From Novosphingobium malaysiense (lineage in GTDB: Bacteria; Pseudomonadota; Alphaproteobacteria; Sphingomonadales; Sphingomonadaceae): a stretch of DNA of 64,000 bases. A model generated the notes under the pieces. The model saw only the letters and a program-made list of their open reading frames with translations. It made no database searches and was not told where the DNA came from. The DNA lies in contig NZ_JTDI01000001.1 of the NCBI RefSeq assembly GCF_000802225.1, forward strand, positions 868,001-932,000. The letters are read 5' to 3'. Below, piece after piece: positions 37,851 to 48,124 of this stretch (positions within the stretch are counted from its first letter, which is position 1; each line of letters begins with the position of its first letter). Made by a program: the position numbers and the translations under genes.

Positions 37851-38833
37851 GACGGCACCTCGTCCATCAGCGTGAACTTTTCTAGCTCTTCGACCGGCTC
37901 CCAGGTGCCGGCCTCGGCAAAGGCGACGGCAGCCGCGATCTCGGCCTCGATCTCGGCCTCGATAGCCGAAAGTTCATCAGGTTCGAGCATGTGCCCCTCG
38001 CTCAGCCAGGCGCGCATGCGCTCCAGCGGATCGCGCTCGCGCCACTGGGCCACTTCCTCCTTGGTACGATACTGCTGGGCATCGAACATCGAATGCGCGC
38101 GGAAGCGGTAGGTGCGGCATTCGAGGAACCGGGGCCCTTCGCCCGCCCGGATCGCTTCGACAGCCTTGCGCGCGGCGACCTCGACGGCGACGGGGTTCAT
38201 CCCGTCGACCTGCTCGCCGGGAATCTTGTAGCCCTGTGCCTTGTGGAACACCTCGGTATCGGCCTCTTCCAGGTCGAGCGGCACGCCCATGGCGTAGAGG
38301 TTGTTCTCGCAGACGAAGAGTACGGGCAGCTTCCACAACGAGGCCAGGTTGAGGCTTTCGTGAAATGCGCCTTCGCTGGCCGCGCCTTCGCCGAAGAAAC
38401 AGGCGGTGACGGCGCCGGGATTGAGCTGCTTGTCGGCCATGGCCGTACCCACCGCAAGCGGCAGGCCGCCGCCGACGATGGCATTGCCACCCAGGAACCG
38501 GGCACTGCGGTCGAACAGGTGCATCGATCCGCCCCTGCCCCGGCTGCATCCCTCGACCTTGCCGAACATCTCGGCCATGACCGGCCCCATGGCGATCCCG
38601 CGGGCCAGGGCATGCCCGTGGTCGCGATAGGTGGAAACCACCGCGTCCTGTGGCTCCAGCGCCTGCATGATGCCGACCGCGACGGCTTCCTCGCCATCGT
38701 AGAGGTGCAGGAAGCCGCGGATTTTCTGCGCCTGATAAAGCTCGGCGCATTTCGTTTCGAAACGGCGGATGCGCAGCATCTCGCGCAACAGGCGCTGCCC
38801 GTGCTCGCGGTCGATCCTCAGCTTGCCGCTCAT
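37847..38833 (-). CDS. pdhA: Pyruvate dehydrogenase-type E1 component, alpha subunit
   Basis: 328 residues from the ATG at 38833 (overlapping the stop of the acetyl-CoA synthetase gene). Thiamine diphosphate/Mg binding motif [25 protein letters not shown] with [34 protein letters not shown] upstream; phosphorylation-loop-like [10 protein letters not shown]. With the beta subunit it decarboxylates pyruvate, or acetoin in the Aco variant. The frame stays open far upstream of the ATG, but that part only shadows the synthetase gene. Confidence 0.94.
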   Translation of the reverse strand: MSGKLRIDREHGQRLLREMLRIRRFETKCAELYQAQKIRGFLHLYDGEEAVAVGIMQALEPQDAVVSTYRDHGHALARGIAMGPVMAEMFGKVEGCSRGRGGSMHLFDRSARFLGGNAIVGGGLPLAVGTAMADKQLNPGAVTACFFGEGAASEGAFHESLNLASLWKLPVLFVCENNLYAMGVPLDLEEADTEVFHKAQGYKIPGEQVDGMNPVAVEVAARKAVEAIRAGEGPRFLECRTYRFRAHSMFDAQQYRTKEEVAQWRERDPLERMRAWLSEGHMLEPDELSAIEAEIEAEIAAAVAFAEAGTWEPVEELEKFTLMDEVPS

Positions 38834-40626
38834 TTTTCGTCGCTTTCCAGCGTGGAGATGTCGCCCTCCGGCAAACCCAGTTCGCGCGCCTTGAGCAAAC
38901 GGCGCATGATCTTGCCCGACCGGGTCTTCGGCAGGTTCTCGCGAAAGTCGATTTCCTTGGGCGCCACCGCGGCGCCCAGTCGCTTGCGGGCGTGGCCCAG
39001 CAGCTCGCGCCGCATCGCCTCGTCTGCGGTATGGCCCGGCCGCAGCGTGACGAAGGCCTTGACCATCTCGCCCAGCGTCGGGTCCGGCTTGCCGATGACA
39101 GCGGCCTCCGCCACGGCCGGATGCTCGATCAGCGCGCTTTCCACCTCGAACGGCCCGATCAGGTGGCCGGCCGACTTGATGACGTCGTCCGCGCGCCCGA
39201 CGAACCAGAAATAGCCGTCCGCATCGCGCTGGGCGAGGTCGCCGGTAAGATACCATTCGCCCGCGAAGCTCTTGCGATAGCGTTCCTCCTCGTGGAGGTA
39301 GCCGCGCATCATCGAGGGCCAGCCCTTGCGCAAGGCGAGTTCGCCTTCGGCCATCGGCTCGTCGATCACCTCGACGCCTCCATCCTCGCCGCGTTCGACG
39401 ATTGCCGCCTCTATGCCGGGCAGCGGGCGCCCCATGGACCCCGGCTTGATATCGAGCGCCGCGAAATTGGCGATCATGATGCCGCCCGTCTCGGTCTGCC
39501 ACCAGTTGTCGTGAAAAGGCAGGCCGAAGGCCTCCACGCCCCAGACGACCGCCTCGGGATTGAGCGGTTCCCCCACGCTCGCCATGAAGCGCAAGGCCGA
39601 CAGGTCCCGGTCTTTCACCACGTCGGTGCCCTGCCGCATCATCATGCGGATCGCGGTGGGGGCGGTGTACCAGACGCTCACCTTTTCGCGTTCGAGGATC
39701 TCGTACCAGCTCTCGGCATCGAATTCGGCTTCGGCGACGATGCTGGTCACGCCGTTGGTGAGCGGCGCCAGGATGCCATAGCTGGTCCCGGTCACCCAGC
39801 CGGGATCGGCCGTGCACCAGAACACGTCGTCCCGATGCAGGTCCAGCGCGTAGCGGCCCGTGACATGATGGGCGACGACGGCCTGGTGGACATGGATCGC
39901 GCCCTTGGGACGGCCGGTCGTACCGCTGGTGAAATGCAGCAGCGCCATGTCCTCGGGATCGGTCGGCGCGATGGTGAAATCGGGCGGCGCATTGCCGACC
40001 ACGGCATTCCAGCGGTGCAGCCCCGGCCCTTCCGCCTCGCCCTCGCCGACGAGGATCACGTGCTTGAGACCGTCGACCTGGTCGCGGATGCCGGCCACCT
40101 TGCGCCGGTATAGGCCCGGCGTGGTCACCAGCACACGGCCATCGCCGATTGCCAGCCGCACCGCGATCGGTTCCGGCCCGAATGCCGAAAACAGCGGAGA
40201 GGCGACGCAGCCGGCCTTGAGGGTTCCGAGCATGGCGACGTAGAGTTCCGGCTCTCTTCCCATGAGCACGAACACGCGCTCGCCGGGCGCCACTCCAAGC
40301 TTTCGCAGGGCATTGGCGAAGCGGCTCGTTTCCGCGCTCAAGTCGCGGTAGGTGATATCCCGCCGCTCGCCTTTCTTGCCCAGCCAGCGAATGGCCACCT
40401 TGTCGGCCAGCAGCCCGTCCGCGTGCCGGTCGACGGCTTCGTGGGCGATATTGAGGCCCTTGCCCTCGGGCAATCCGTCGAGCAGTTCCCTTGCCCGCTC
40501 CCAGGAGAAGGTCTCACGCTCCTCGGCATAGTCGAACAGGTTGGGGCTGGGATGCAGGGCGTCCCGGTCCTTCCGGATCGTCGCGTAGGTTTCCCGGCCA
40601 GACACGTCGGTGCTTTGTTCGCCCAT
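38830..40626 (-). CDS. acsA: Acetyl-CoA synthetase (AMP-forming)
   Basis: 598 residues, the size of the short AcsA form. Motifs: the P-loop [65 protein letters not shown] and the C-terminal [11 protein letters not shown] with the acetylatable Lys. It activates acetate (or propionate) to its CoA ester through an acyl-AMP. It is the first gene of a five-gene leftward operon with pdhA, pdhB, E2 and ACP genes, all coupled by 4-nt overlaps. All lead to acetyl-CoA, from acetate or from pyruvate. Confidence 0.94.
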   Translation of the reverse strand: MGEQSTDVSGRETYATIRKDRDALHPSPNLFDYAEERETFSWERARELLDGLPEGKGLNIAHEAVDRHADGLLADKVAIRWLGKKGERRDITYRDLSAETSRFANALRKLGVAPGERVFVLMGREPELYVAMLGTLKAGCVASPLFSAFGPEPIAVRLAIGDGRVLVTTPGLYRRKVAGIRDQVDGLKHVILVGEGEAEGPGLHRWNAVVGNAPPDFTIAPTDPEDMALLHFTSGTTGRPKGAIHVHQAVVAHHVTGRYALDLHRDDVFWCTADPGWVTGTSYGILAPLTNGVTSIVAEAEFDAESWYEILEREKVSVWYTAPTAIRMMMRQGTDVVKDRDLSALRFMASVGEPLNPEAVVWGVEAFGLPFHDNWWQTETGGIMIANFAALDIKPGSMGRPLPGIEAAIVERGEDGGVEVIDEPMAEGELALRKGWPSMMRGYLHEEERYRKSFAGEWYLTGDLAQRDADGYFWFVGRADDVIKSAGHLIGPFEVESALIEHPAVAEAAVIGKPDPTLGEMVKAFVTLRPGHTADEAMRRELLGHARKRLGAAVAPKEIDFRENLPKTRSGKIMRRLLKARELGLPEGDISTLESDEK

Positions 40627-40773
40627 CCTCGTCCCTCCCGAAACAGTGGATGGCGTATGATGCGATTTTCAGGGCTCTATTTCACCCTCGAACATTTACG
40701 ATGTTCCCGCGCGCGTTCCAGACATGCGATACCGCTTGGTCAAGGAGGCGGGGGCCTTCGCGCCCGAGGCGCC

Positions 40774-42012
40774 CTAGACGTCGTCGGCGCTGATCATTTC
40801 CGCGCGGTCGATCTCGTTCGTCATCACCGCCACCGTCGTCGCGACGGCAGCATCGCCGCTGACGTTGGTGGTGGTGCGCATCATGTCCATGATCCGGTCG
40901 ACACCGGCGACGAAGGCGATCGTTTCCAGCGGCACGCCCACCGCGCCGAAGACCAGCGCCATCATGATCAGACCCGCGCCCGGAATGCCCGCCGCCCCGA
41001 CCGCGCCGAGCGTCGAGAGGATCGAGATCAGGAAGTAGTCGCCCCACGACAGGTCCACGCCGAAGACCTGCGCGCCGAACAGCGTCGCAAGGCCGAGGTA
41101 CATGGCCGTGCCGTTCATGTTGATCGTCGCGCCCAGCGAGATCACGAAGCTGGCCACCGAGTTGCTCACGCCCAGGTTGCGCTCGGCGCAGCGCAGCGTC
41201 ACCGGCAGCGTCGCGTTGGACGAGGCGGTGGAATAGCTCACCGCCATGGCATCGATGATGCCGCGGAAGAAGTCATGCACCGGCAGCTTGGCCAGGAAGT
41301 GGATCATCGCCGAATAGATGCCGAAGATGATCAGCAGGCAGCCGAGATAATTGAGGCCGACCAGCTTGGCGAGGGCGATCAGCGCGTCCTGCCCCAGCGT
41401 GCCCGAAACCCAGGCCATGAGCGCGAAGACACCGAACGGGGTCAGCTCCATCACGATCATCGTGACTTTCTGCATGACCACCGAGCCGCTGTCGAAGATC
41501 TTCGCCATCGGCTCGCCGTCCCTGCCCGCCATGAGAATGCCGATGCCGATCAGCATGGCAAAGACGATCAGCGGCAGAACCTGCGCGTCGGCCATGACCT
41601 TGACCGGGCTTTCCGGGACCATCGAGAGGATCATGTCGACGGCTGTGGTGTTGTTGGGCGCGGGCGTGGCTCCGCGCTCGATCGCGCTGGCATCGATGCC
41701 CAGCCCCGGCTTGAAGAATGTGCCGAGCGCCAGCCCCAGCCACACCGCGATCTGCCCGGTGACGACGAAGAGCAGCAGGGCCCGCCCGCCGACCGCGCCA
41801 AGCTTGCGCAAGTCGCCGATGGCGGCGACGCCAGAGACCAGCGAGAAGAAGATGAGCGGGACCACGAGCATCTTCACCGCCTTGATGAAGAAGTCGCCGA
41901 TCCACTTGATCGATTCCGCGTCCGGTCCCCACAGCAGGCCGGTGATCGTGCCCAGCACCAGCGCGGCGATCACGCGCTGCCAGAGCGGAATGGCAAACCA
42001 GAATCGAAGCAT
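40774..42012 (-). CDS. Dicarboxylate/amino acid:cation symporter
   Basis: 412 residues, DAACS family (DctA/GltP). Eight membrane helices and two re-entrant loops; the serine-rich hairpin STASSNATLPVT and the NMNGTAMYLGLATLF and GIPGAGLIMMALVFGAVGVP segments are the substrate and sodium sites. It imports C4-dicarboxylates, glutamate or aspartate with H+ or Na+. Intergenic spaces of about 145 nt on either side suggest a single-gene unit. Confidence 0.94.
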   Translation of the reverse strand: MLRFWFAIPLWQRVIAALVLGTITGLLWGPDAESIKWIGDFFIKAVKMLVVPLIFFSLVSGVAAIGDLRKLGAVGGRALLLFVVTGQIAVWLGLALGTFFKPGLGIDASAIERGATPAPNNTTAVDMILSMVPESPVKVMADAQVLPLIVFAMLIGIGILMAGRDGEPMAKIFDSGSVVMQKVTMIVMELTPFGVFALMAWVSGTLGQDALIALAKLVGLNYLGCLLIIFGIYSAMIHFLAKLPVHDFFRGIIDAMAVSYSTASSNATLPVTLRCAERNLGVSNSVASFVISLGATINMNGTAMYLGLATLFGAQVFGVDLSWGDYFLISILSTLGAVGAAGIPGAGLIMMALVFGAVGVPLETIAFVAGVDRIMDMMRTTTNVSGDAAVATTVAVMTNEIDRAEMISADDV

Positions 42013-42155
42013 GGACTATCCCCAGAATCGGCAGCGAACCCGAACGTCTTGCGGCTGCCCGGAGATGACAGGCCACCCGCTCACCCCCATAAGAAAATCT
42101 CAGGCCCGCAAGAAAATTTCAGGCGAGACTAACACCCGAACTCATCGGGTCAACG

Positions 42156-43313
42156 TCACGTGGCGGCGCTATCCGCCAGCGCCGCTTCCACCACGCGGCG
42201 GTAGATGCGCGCCAGCGCGTCGAGATCGTCCATCGCCACGGCCTCGTCGCGCTTGTGCATCGTCGCGTTGCACAGGCCGAACTCGATCACCGGGCACAGG
42301 TCCTTGAGGAAGCGCGCATCGGAGGTGCCGCCGCTCGTCGACAGTTCGGGGTCCACGCCGGTCTCTGCACGTATGGCCTCGGCGAGCAGCGTGGAGAAGC
42401 GGCCCGGCGCAGTCAGGAAGCTCTCTCCCGAAATCACCGGCCTTGCCTTGCCGCCATGCTTCTCCGCAATCGCGGTCACGCGCGCGCCCAGTTCGGCGCC
42501 GGTGTGCAGGTCGTTGAAGCGGATGGAGATGCGCGCGGAAGCCTTGGCCGGGATCACGTTGTGCGCCGGATTGCCCACGGTGATGTCGGTGATCTCGAGG
42601 TTGCTGGGCTGGAACCAGTCGGTCCCCTCGTCGAGCGACAGCGCATCGAGTTCGCCAAGCATGGCCACCAGCTTCGTCACCGGGTTGTCGGCCAGGTGCG
42701 GATAGGCGACATGGCCCTGCACTCCGTCGACATCGAGGAAGATGTTGACCGATCCGCGCCGGCCGATCTTCATCATGTCGCCCAGCCGGTGGACCGAGGT
42801 CGGTTCGCCGACGAGGCACAGGTCCGGAACCTCGCCGCGCTCGCGCATGAGGTCGATCAGCGCGCGGGTGCCGTAAACCGCTGGGCCTTCCTCGTCGCCG
42901 GTGATGACGAAGCTGACCGAGCCGGCCTCTGCCGGAATCTCGCGCACGGCCGCGACCATCGCCGCAATCGAACCCTTCATGTCGACCGCGCCGCGTCCGT
43001 GAAGCAGGTCGCCACGCCGTTCGGGCAGGAAAGGCGCGGTCGTCCATCCCTCGCCCGGTGGCACCACGTCGAGGTGACCGGCAAAGGCGAAGTGCCGCGA
43101 ACCTTCCGGGCCGCGCCGGACGGCAAACAGGTTCTCCACCGGGCCATCGGGCGCCTCGCCCGCCACGAACCGGGTAACCTCGAAGCCGAGCGGAGCCAGC
43201 TGCTGCTCCAGACAATCGAACACCATGCCGGTGGCCGGCGTCACGCTGGGGCAGGCAATCAGGGCTTCGGCAAGTTCGGTTACGCTTGCGGCGGAGGAGG
43301 CAGTCTGGGACAT
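42156..43313 (-). CDS. dapE: Succinyl-diaminopimelate desuccinylase
   Basis: 385 residues from the ATG at 43313; the frame stays open further upstream but that part is not protein-like. M20 metallopeptidase fold: zinc ligands in FAGHLDVVPPG and DMKGSIAAM, catalytic Glu in ITGDEEGPAVYGT, and His near the end in ATMHKRDE. It hydrolyses N-succinyl-LL-diaminopimelate in the lysine/peptidoglycan pathway. The dimerisation domain lies in the middle (about residues 180-290). It is divergent from the cupin gene. Confidence 0.95.
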   Translation of the reverse strand: MSQTASSAASVTELAEALIACPSVTPATGMVFDCLEQQLAPLGFEVTRFVAGEAPDGPVENLFAVRRGPEGSRHFAFAGHLDVVPPGEGWTTAPFLPERRGDLLHGRGAVDMKGSIAAMVAAVREIPAEAGSVSFVITGDEEGPAVYGTRALIDLMRERGEVPDLCLVGEPTSVHRLGDMMKIGRRGSVNIFLDVDGVQGHVAYPHLADNPVTKLVAMLGELDALSLDEGTDWFQPSNLEITDITVGNPAHNVIPAKASARISIRFNDLHTGAELGARVTAIAEKHGGKARPVISGESFLTAPGRFSTLLAEAIRAETGVDPELSTSGGTSDARFLKDLCPVIEFGLCNATMHKRDEAVAMDDLDALARIYRRVVEAALADSAAT

Positions 43314-43369
43314 AGCCCGCGCTATTCGCACAAGCCCGCCGCGATAGCCATAGGGAGGAGAAAGCCGCC

Positions 43370-43834
43370 ATGCCCAAGCTCGACATCGAAGCGATCCAGC
43401 CATCCAACCGTACCGGTTACCCCGCGCCCTTCGACGAGGCCGTTTCCGGCCGCTGGTGGCGCCGGCTCGCACCCGCAGGCGGACTGACCGAAATGGGCGC
43501 CAGCCATGTCGTGCTGAAGCCCGGGGCCTGGTCGAGCCAGCGCCACTGGCACGACGACGAGGACGAACTGCTGATCATGCTCACCGGAGAAGCCGTGCTG
43601 GTCGAAGACAACGGACGCACCGTGCTGAAGCCGGGCGACGTGTGCGCCTGGGCCAAGGGCGTGGCGAACGGCCACCACCTGATCAATGAAAGCGATGCGG
43701 ACTGCAGCTTCATCGCAATCAGCGCGGGCGACAAGGAAGGCACCGGTGCCTATCCGGACATCGACATGAAATTCAACGGCGACGGGTACTTCCACAAGGA
43801 CGGGACGCCCTATCCCGCCGAGCGGATGCGCTAG
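43370..43834 (+). CDS. Cupin-domain protein
   Basis: 154 residues with one cupin barrel. The metal-binding motif 1 is SSQRHWHDDEDELLIMLTGE (two His and a Glu) and motif 2 is PGDVCAWAKGVANGHHLIN. Similar small cupins bind sugars or act as isomerases/dioxygenases; no substrate can be assigned. The ATG follows GGGAGGAGAAAGCCGCC. It stands alone, divergent from dapE. Confidence 0.88.
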   Translation: MPKLDIEAIQPSNRTGYPAPFDEAVSGRWWRRLAPAGGLTEMGASHVVLKPGAWSSQRHWHDDEDELLIMLTGEAVLVEDNGRTVLKPGDVCAWAKGVANGHHLINESDADCSFIAISAGDKEGTGAYPDIDMKFNGDGYFHKDGTPYPAERMR

Positions 43835-44329
43835 CCGGTTCTCGCCTGCAAACACCCGGCAAGCGCAACGCCATGCAGGCACGCAGGGTGTGCGGCATGC
43901 CTGCCCATGAACTGAAAGCCGCCGCACCGTGCCGGTATCCGTGTGCACTCCCCAAGATCAGGAACCTCGGGCGTGCCAACTTCAGGCCGGTTGTCCTCTA
44001 TCGGTGTCTCCCAAGACCCCGGACCCTAATACTTGTCATAGGCTCTATAGTATTTCGCCGCAGGAACGACGCTAATTTATCGAACTACAGATCATTGCAT
44101 AAATCCATGCATAACAAGCATTACAGCCGAGCGCGTCATGACTGACGTTAGGGAACATTATTGTCGACGATACCATTCAATTACGCAATCTCCCCTATGC
44201 GTCCGAAAGTGTAAAACTGCACATAGGAGCTATGTGTCGATGAACATTTTTTAACAGGGCCGGGAGCGATGACGCCTGGCCGGCCAGTTCCGTCGATTGA
44301 ACCGCGCCATAGGCAGGAGAACGCAAGTC
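43835..44329. other. Intergenic region upstream of the chemoreceptor
   Basis: About 495 nt without a credible gene or RNA. The right part (44,030-44,260) is distinctly AT-rich and probably carries the chemoreceptor promoter. A perfect hairpin (CACATAG-GAG-CTATGTG, 44220-44236) followed after about 10 nt by a run of six T lies about 95 nt ahead of the start codon. Confidence 0.5.
44220..44236. repeat. Short inverted repeat upstream of the chemoreceptor
   Basis: Seven-base arms CACATAG/CTATGTG with a 3-nt loop. It could be an operator or, on the plus strand with the later T-run, a weak attenuator. Both readings are speculative. Confidence 0.45.
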
Positions 44330-45766
44330 ATGCTTGAGTGGTTTGAAAAGAAAGCGCCCATCCGGCAGAAATTCCGAGTCCTGCTGTTCATCCACACGGG
44401 GCTCGGTATGGTCGGCTTGGCAACGACCGTTCTGGCGACATTGGGTGCGCTGCCGGATCCCGTGCTGATCGGTACCTCGGTATTGGCGACCATCGCCATC
44501 GTCGCCACGGTCCTGATCGCCACAGACCGTATTTGCCGCCCCTATGTCAACACGGTGGTTCGCATGGAAGCGCTGGCCGCAGGCGACACGGCGAGCCATA
44601 TCCAGTACACCGAGTACGAGGACTGCGTCGGCCGCATGACGACGGCGATGGCCACGTTCCGCGACAATGCCGTGCGCGTGCAGGAAGCCGGCAAGGCCCA
44701 GCAAGTGGTCGTGACCGAGCTGGGTCAATCGCTCAAGGCGCTCGCCGGCAACCGCCTCGATTGTCGGATCGACGAGCCGTTCCCCGCTGAATACGAAGCG
44801 CTGCGCAACGACTTCAATCGTGCGGTAGCCTCGCTCACCGACACGCTTTCCTCGGTTCGCCAGACGGCCAATGCCGTGCTTACCGGCTCCACCGAGATCC
44901 ATGCTGCATCCGACGACCTTTCGCGGCGCAACGAGCAACAGGCGGCCAGCCTCGAAGAGACGTCCGCAGCGATGAACCAGGTCACCCAGGGCGTCAACGA
45001 ATCCGCCAGTTCGGCCGTGGGCGCGCAGCAGACGATCGCGGAGGCAAACCGCGAAGCGACCGAAGGCGGCGTGGTCGTCGAACAGACGGTCAAGGCGATG
45101 GCATCCATCGAACAGTCGTCCGAAGAGATCAAACAGATCATCGACGTGATCGACGGCATCGCCTTCCAGACCAACCTGCTTGCGCTCAATGCCGGCGTCG
45201 AAGCCGCCCGCGCCGGCGATGCCGGCAAGGGTTTCGCGGTCGTCGCCACCGAAGTGCGCGCCCTCGCGCAGCGTTCTGCCGATGCCGCAAAGGACATCGG
45301 CGCGCTGATTACCGCCTCATCGGAACATGTCGGCTCGGGCGTGAAACTGGTCGGCCAGACCGGCGAACTGCTCGCCAAGATCGTTTCGCGCGTGGGTGAG
45401 ATCAACACGCAGATCTCCGGCATCGCCACCAATGCCCAGAGCCAGGCGGCCAGCCTCAGCCAGGTCAATGCCGCGATGGGCGATCTCGACCGCGTGACCC
45501 AGCAGAACGCGGCCATGGTGGAAGAAGCCAGCGCAGCGACGCGCTCGCTTGCCGACGAAGCGCAAGTGCTCGCAAACGTGGTGGGCCGCTTCACCTTCGA
45601 TGCGAACACGGCGCCCGCAGCCAAGGCCGCACCGGCGAAGATCGCAAGCGTTCGGCCTTCTGCCGCGCCCTCGCCCTCGCCGGCACCGCGGCCGGCCGCC
45701 GCCACCGTCGACGGCAATCTCGCTCTCAAACCGGAAGTCATCGACGAGGACTGGTCCGAATTCTGA
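44330..45766 (+). CDS. Methyl-accepting chemotaxis protein without a periplasmic domain
   Basis: 478 residues from the ATG at 44330 (CAGGAGA upstream). Two adjacent membrane helices (about residues 18-70) leave almost no periplasmic part, so it probably senses an internal or membrane signal. HAMP-like segments follow (about 72-190), then the signalling hairpin [43 protein letters not shown] with the conserved tip. An Ala/Pro-rich tail ends in DWSEF, like the NWETF pentapeptide that tethers CheR/CheB, which suggests methylation-based adaptation. A terminator follows. Confidence 0.94.
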   Translation: MLEWFEKKAPIRQKFRVLLFIHTGLGMVGLATTVLATLGALPDPVLIGTSVLATIAIVATVLIATDRICRPYVNTVVRMEALAAGDTASHIQYTEYEDCVGRMTTAMATFRDNAVRVQEAGKAQQVVVTELGQSLKALAGNRLDCRIDEPFPAEYEALRNDFNRAVASLTDTLSSVRQTANAVLTGSTEIHAASDDLSRRNEQQAASLEETSAAMNQVTQGVNESASSAVGAQQTIAEANREATEGGVVVEQTVKAMASIEQSSEEIKQIIDVIDGIAFQTNLLALNAGVEAARAGDAGKGFAVVATEVRALAQRSADAAKDIGALITASSEHVGSGVKLVGQTGELLAKIVSRVGEINTQISGIATNAQSQAASLSQVNAAMGDLDRVTQQNAAMVEEASAATRSLADEAQVLANVVGRFTFDANTAPAAKAAPAKIASVRPSAAPSPSPAPRPAAATVDGNLALKPEVIDEDWSEF

Positions 45767-45810
45767 ACTGGGGGGCTCGGGTTTTTCAAAACCGGTACAA
45801 CCGATGGCGA

Positions 45811-45840
45811 GGGGCTGAATCCACAGGGTTCGGCCCCTTT
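45811..45840 (+). terminator. Intrinsic terminator of the chemoreceptor gene
   Basis: Stem GGGGCTGAA (45811-45819) with TTCGGCCCC (45829-45837), one wobble pair, 9-nt loop, followed by TTT. It lies 45 nt after the stop codon. Confidence 0.65.
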
Positions 45841-46062
45841 CCCGTGGTTCGCCCGACACGGCGGCATGGCCGTTTTCCTACCCGCCGGGCGCCTGTCACA
45901 CTGCGCGGGGCATCCCCGTGCCCCGCTCTTTGAACCGTAAAGTCGTGCAGCCTGAAAACGCGTCGCAAGGCGTGAAATTACACGCGCCGCAACGATCTGG
46001 AAAATAACGATTTTCCAAACTCACAAGCGCTGGGGTGGACAAACTTTGAAGTTAGCCCGCGC

Positions 46063-46905
46063 TCACCCGAGCGCCTCGTCGAGCATCTTCGCCAGCCGCA
46101 ACCCGGCTCGTTCGATGCGTTCATCGACGACGGGAATGGCCTGTTCGATCGCTTCGTTGCTCCACACCACATGGTCGGCCTCGTCCCCGGCGCAGGGCAG
46201 TGTGCCGAAGGCGGCCGGGTAAAGGAAATCGCGCGAGACCTGCCAGCTTTCCCTCGCCCAGTCCTCGACACTGCCGGTCGCGAAGCGCGCCTTTTCCGCG
46301 GCACTGTAGCGGCGCACCAGCGGCGGATTGGCGGAGGAAATGGCCCGCTCGGCCTCAGGCCCGTCCCAGATCCAGTGCAGGTTCAACCCCGGCGCGATGC
46401 CGTAGTCGGCCTTGATCCGGTTTCCGCCGAGGTCGTCGTTCTCGCCCACATGCAGCGGCTGATGCAGATCGCCGACGAAGTGGGTGAGAAACATCAACGC
46501 TTCCAGCCGCTGTTCGGCGGGCAGACGGCGATCGGCCAGCAGGCGCGCGTTGCGCTCGACCTGTGCGCTGACGCAGTTGCCGTAGGCGCATTTGGCCTTG
46601 ATGTCGAAAGGCCTGCACACCGAGATGTTCTGGTAGTGCCAGGGGAAGGTATAGGCCCAGCGCGCGCCATCCTGGCGCACGCAATCGGGCCACACGGAAG
46701 CATCTTCCAGCGTCTTCACCGGGCAGTCGGGGGTCACCAGCTGCGGCTCGGCATGAAGAATGCGGCGGATCTCGGCGCGGGTGTGCGGCGTGACGTTCTT
46801 CATGGCGATCGCCGCCACGGTACGGTGGCCATAGGCACCCCAGGCAAGCGCCGGCGAGGCCACGAAGGAAACCAGCGCCGCGACCAGCAGCCATACTGCG
46901 CGCAT
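46063..46905 (-). CDS. Secreted S1/P1-type nuclease
   Basis: 280 residues from the ATG at 46905; signal peptide ends at SPALA|WG, leaving Trp as the mature N-terminus, the residue whose backbone binds zinc in the P1/S1 family. Other zinc ligands are in WGAYGHRTVAAIA, FPWHYQNI and HFVGDLHQPLHVG, with IWDG further on. It cuts single-stranded DNA and RNA outside the cytoplasm. It starts 2 nt after the stop of the GST gene, so the two form one transcription unit. Confidence 0.93.
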   Translation of the reverse strand: MRAVWLLVAALVSFVASPALAWGAYGHRTVAAIAMKNVTPHTRAEIRRILHAEPQLVTPDCPVKTLEDASVWPDCVRQDGARWAYTFPWHYQNISVCRPFDIKAKCAYGNCVSAQVERNARLLADRRLPAEQRLEALMFLTHFVGDLHQPLHVGENDDLGGNRIKADYGIAPGLNLHWIWDGPEAERAISSANPPLVRRYSAAEKARFATGSVEDWARESWQVSRDFLYPAAFGTLPCAGDEADHVVWSNEAIEQAIPVVDERIERAGLRLAKMLDEALG

Positions 46906-46907
46906 CT

Positions 46908-47573
46908 TCAGGTCACCGGCATTTCGTACTGTTCGATCACCCAGTCCTCGGCTTCGGCGGCTGCGACCCACTGCTGCATCCACTCATGCTCCCAGACCGC
47001 CTCCATGTAGGCCTGCGCAAATCCGGGAACGCCGATGCCATAAGTGAGGAAGCGGCTGACCACGGGCGCATAGATGACGTCGGCGGCACTGAAGGTGCCG
47101 AACAGGAACGGCCCGCCCTTGCCGAAACGCGCGCGCGCCTCGGCCCATAGCGTGAGGATGCGCACGATGTCGGCACGCACGTCCTCGTCGATCTGCGCGC
47201 CCTTGACCTTGGCCCGGATATTCATCGGGCAGGAGCGGCGAAGCGGCAGGTAGCTGGAATGCATTTCCGCCACCATCGAGCGTGCCATGGCCCGCGCATC
47301 CTCCGCCTTCGGCCAGAAACGATCACGCCCGACCTTGTCGGCAAGGTACTCGATGATTGCCAGACTGTCCCACACCACGGCCTCGCCATCCCACAGGATG
47401 GGAACCTTGCCATGGCTCGGCGCAAGGTCATCGGAGCTCTGCTTGCGATGCTCCCAGTCCTCACCGAACAGCGGCACGGTCAGTTCGTCGAAATGCAGGC
47501 CGGACTGCTTGCAGGCGAGCCAGGCGCGCAGTGACCAGCTTGAATAGTTCTTGTTGCCGATGATGAGCTTCAC
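46908..47573 (-). CDS. Glutathione S-transferase family protein
   Basis: 221 residues, GTG start at 47573 (GAGGGAC upstream). Thioredoxin-like N-terminal domain beginning KLIIGNKNYSSWSLRAWLACK, in which the Ser pair is the expected glutathione-thiol contact, and KVPILWDGEAVVWDSLAIIEYLAD with the cis-Pro and the gamma-glutamyl-binding Asp-Ser; an all-helical C-terminal domain follows. It conjugates or reduces with glutathione in the cytoplasm; substrate unknown. Frame stays open upstream of the GTG but the sequence there is not GST-like. Confidence 0.93.
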   Translation of the reverse strand: MKLIIGNKNYSSWSLRAWLACKQSGLHFDELTVPLFGEDWEHRKQSSDDLAPSHGKVPILWDGEAVVWDSLAIIEYLADKVGRDRFWPKAEDARAMARSMVAEMHSSYLPLRRSCPMNIRAKVKGAQIDEDVRADIVRILTLWAEARARFGKGGPFLFGTFSAADVIYAPVVSRFLTYGIGVPGFAQAYMEAVWEHEWMQQWVAAAEAEDWVIEQYEMPVT

Positions 47574-47687
47574 GGGCGGGGGTCCCTCTGGCTTTGCTGC
47601 GGACCTAGGGTGTCGGACGCCGCCTGTCGAGGTCGAAGCGCAATTTCCATCATGGACTTGCGAGCCATGTTGGATCATAAAAGCGCC

Positions 47688-48110
47688 ATGCGCAGACTCG
47701 TTGCTCTTACGGCCTGCCCACTGCTGTTGGGCGCAGCATCGCCCGGCGCGCCGGTGGTGGTGGCGGTGTCCGGTATCACCGGGGCCAAGGGCATAGTCCA
47801 TGTCGATGTGTGTCCGCCCAGGCAGTTCACCCGGGAGGACTGCCCCTGGTCGGCAGAAGCGCCCGCCAAGGCCGGTACAACGACCGTGACCGTCCCCGGC
47901 GTGCCGCCCGGTCGCTATGCCGCGCAGGCCTATTGGGATGCCAACGGCAACGGCAAGGCGGACCGCAACTTCATCGGCATGCCACTCGAACTGGTCGGCT
48001 TTTCCAACGACGTGCGGGTAAAGCTGTCCCGCCCGAAATTCGCGGCAGCCGCCTTCGACCACGGCAGCGAGGCAACGCGCATTTCCTTCGCCGTGCACAA
48101 GATTCCCTAG
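47688..48110 (+). CDS. DUF2141 secreted protein
   Basis: 140 residues with a Sec signal peptide (cleavage near LLLGAASPG). DUF2141: a beta-rich domain with VVVAVSGITGAKGIVHVDVCP, GVPPGRYAAQAYWDANGNGKADRNFIGMP and a C-terminal FAVHK strand. The DANGNGK segment looks like a calcium-binding loop. Function unknown. An upstream in-frame ATG (47667) is possible, but the signal peptide favours 47688. Confidence 0.85.
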   Translation: MRRLVALTACPLLLGAASPGAPVVVAVSGITGAKGIVHVDVCPPRQFTREDCPWSAEAPAKAGTTTVTVPGVPPGRYAAQAYWDANGNGKADRNFIGMPLELVGFSNDVRVKLSRPKFAAAAFDHGSEATRISFAVHKIP

Positions 48111-48124
48111 CCCGCGCCCAAGCG

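Noticed and set aside
43835..44329. Possible small RNA or tRNA in the 495-nt gap
   Set aside because: No cloverleaf, no conserved RNA motif and no terminator that would define a transcript.
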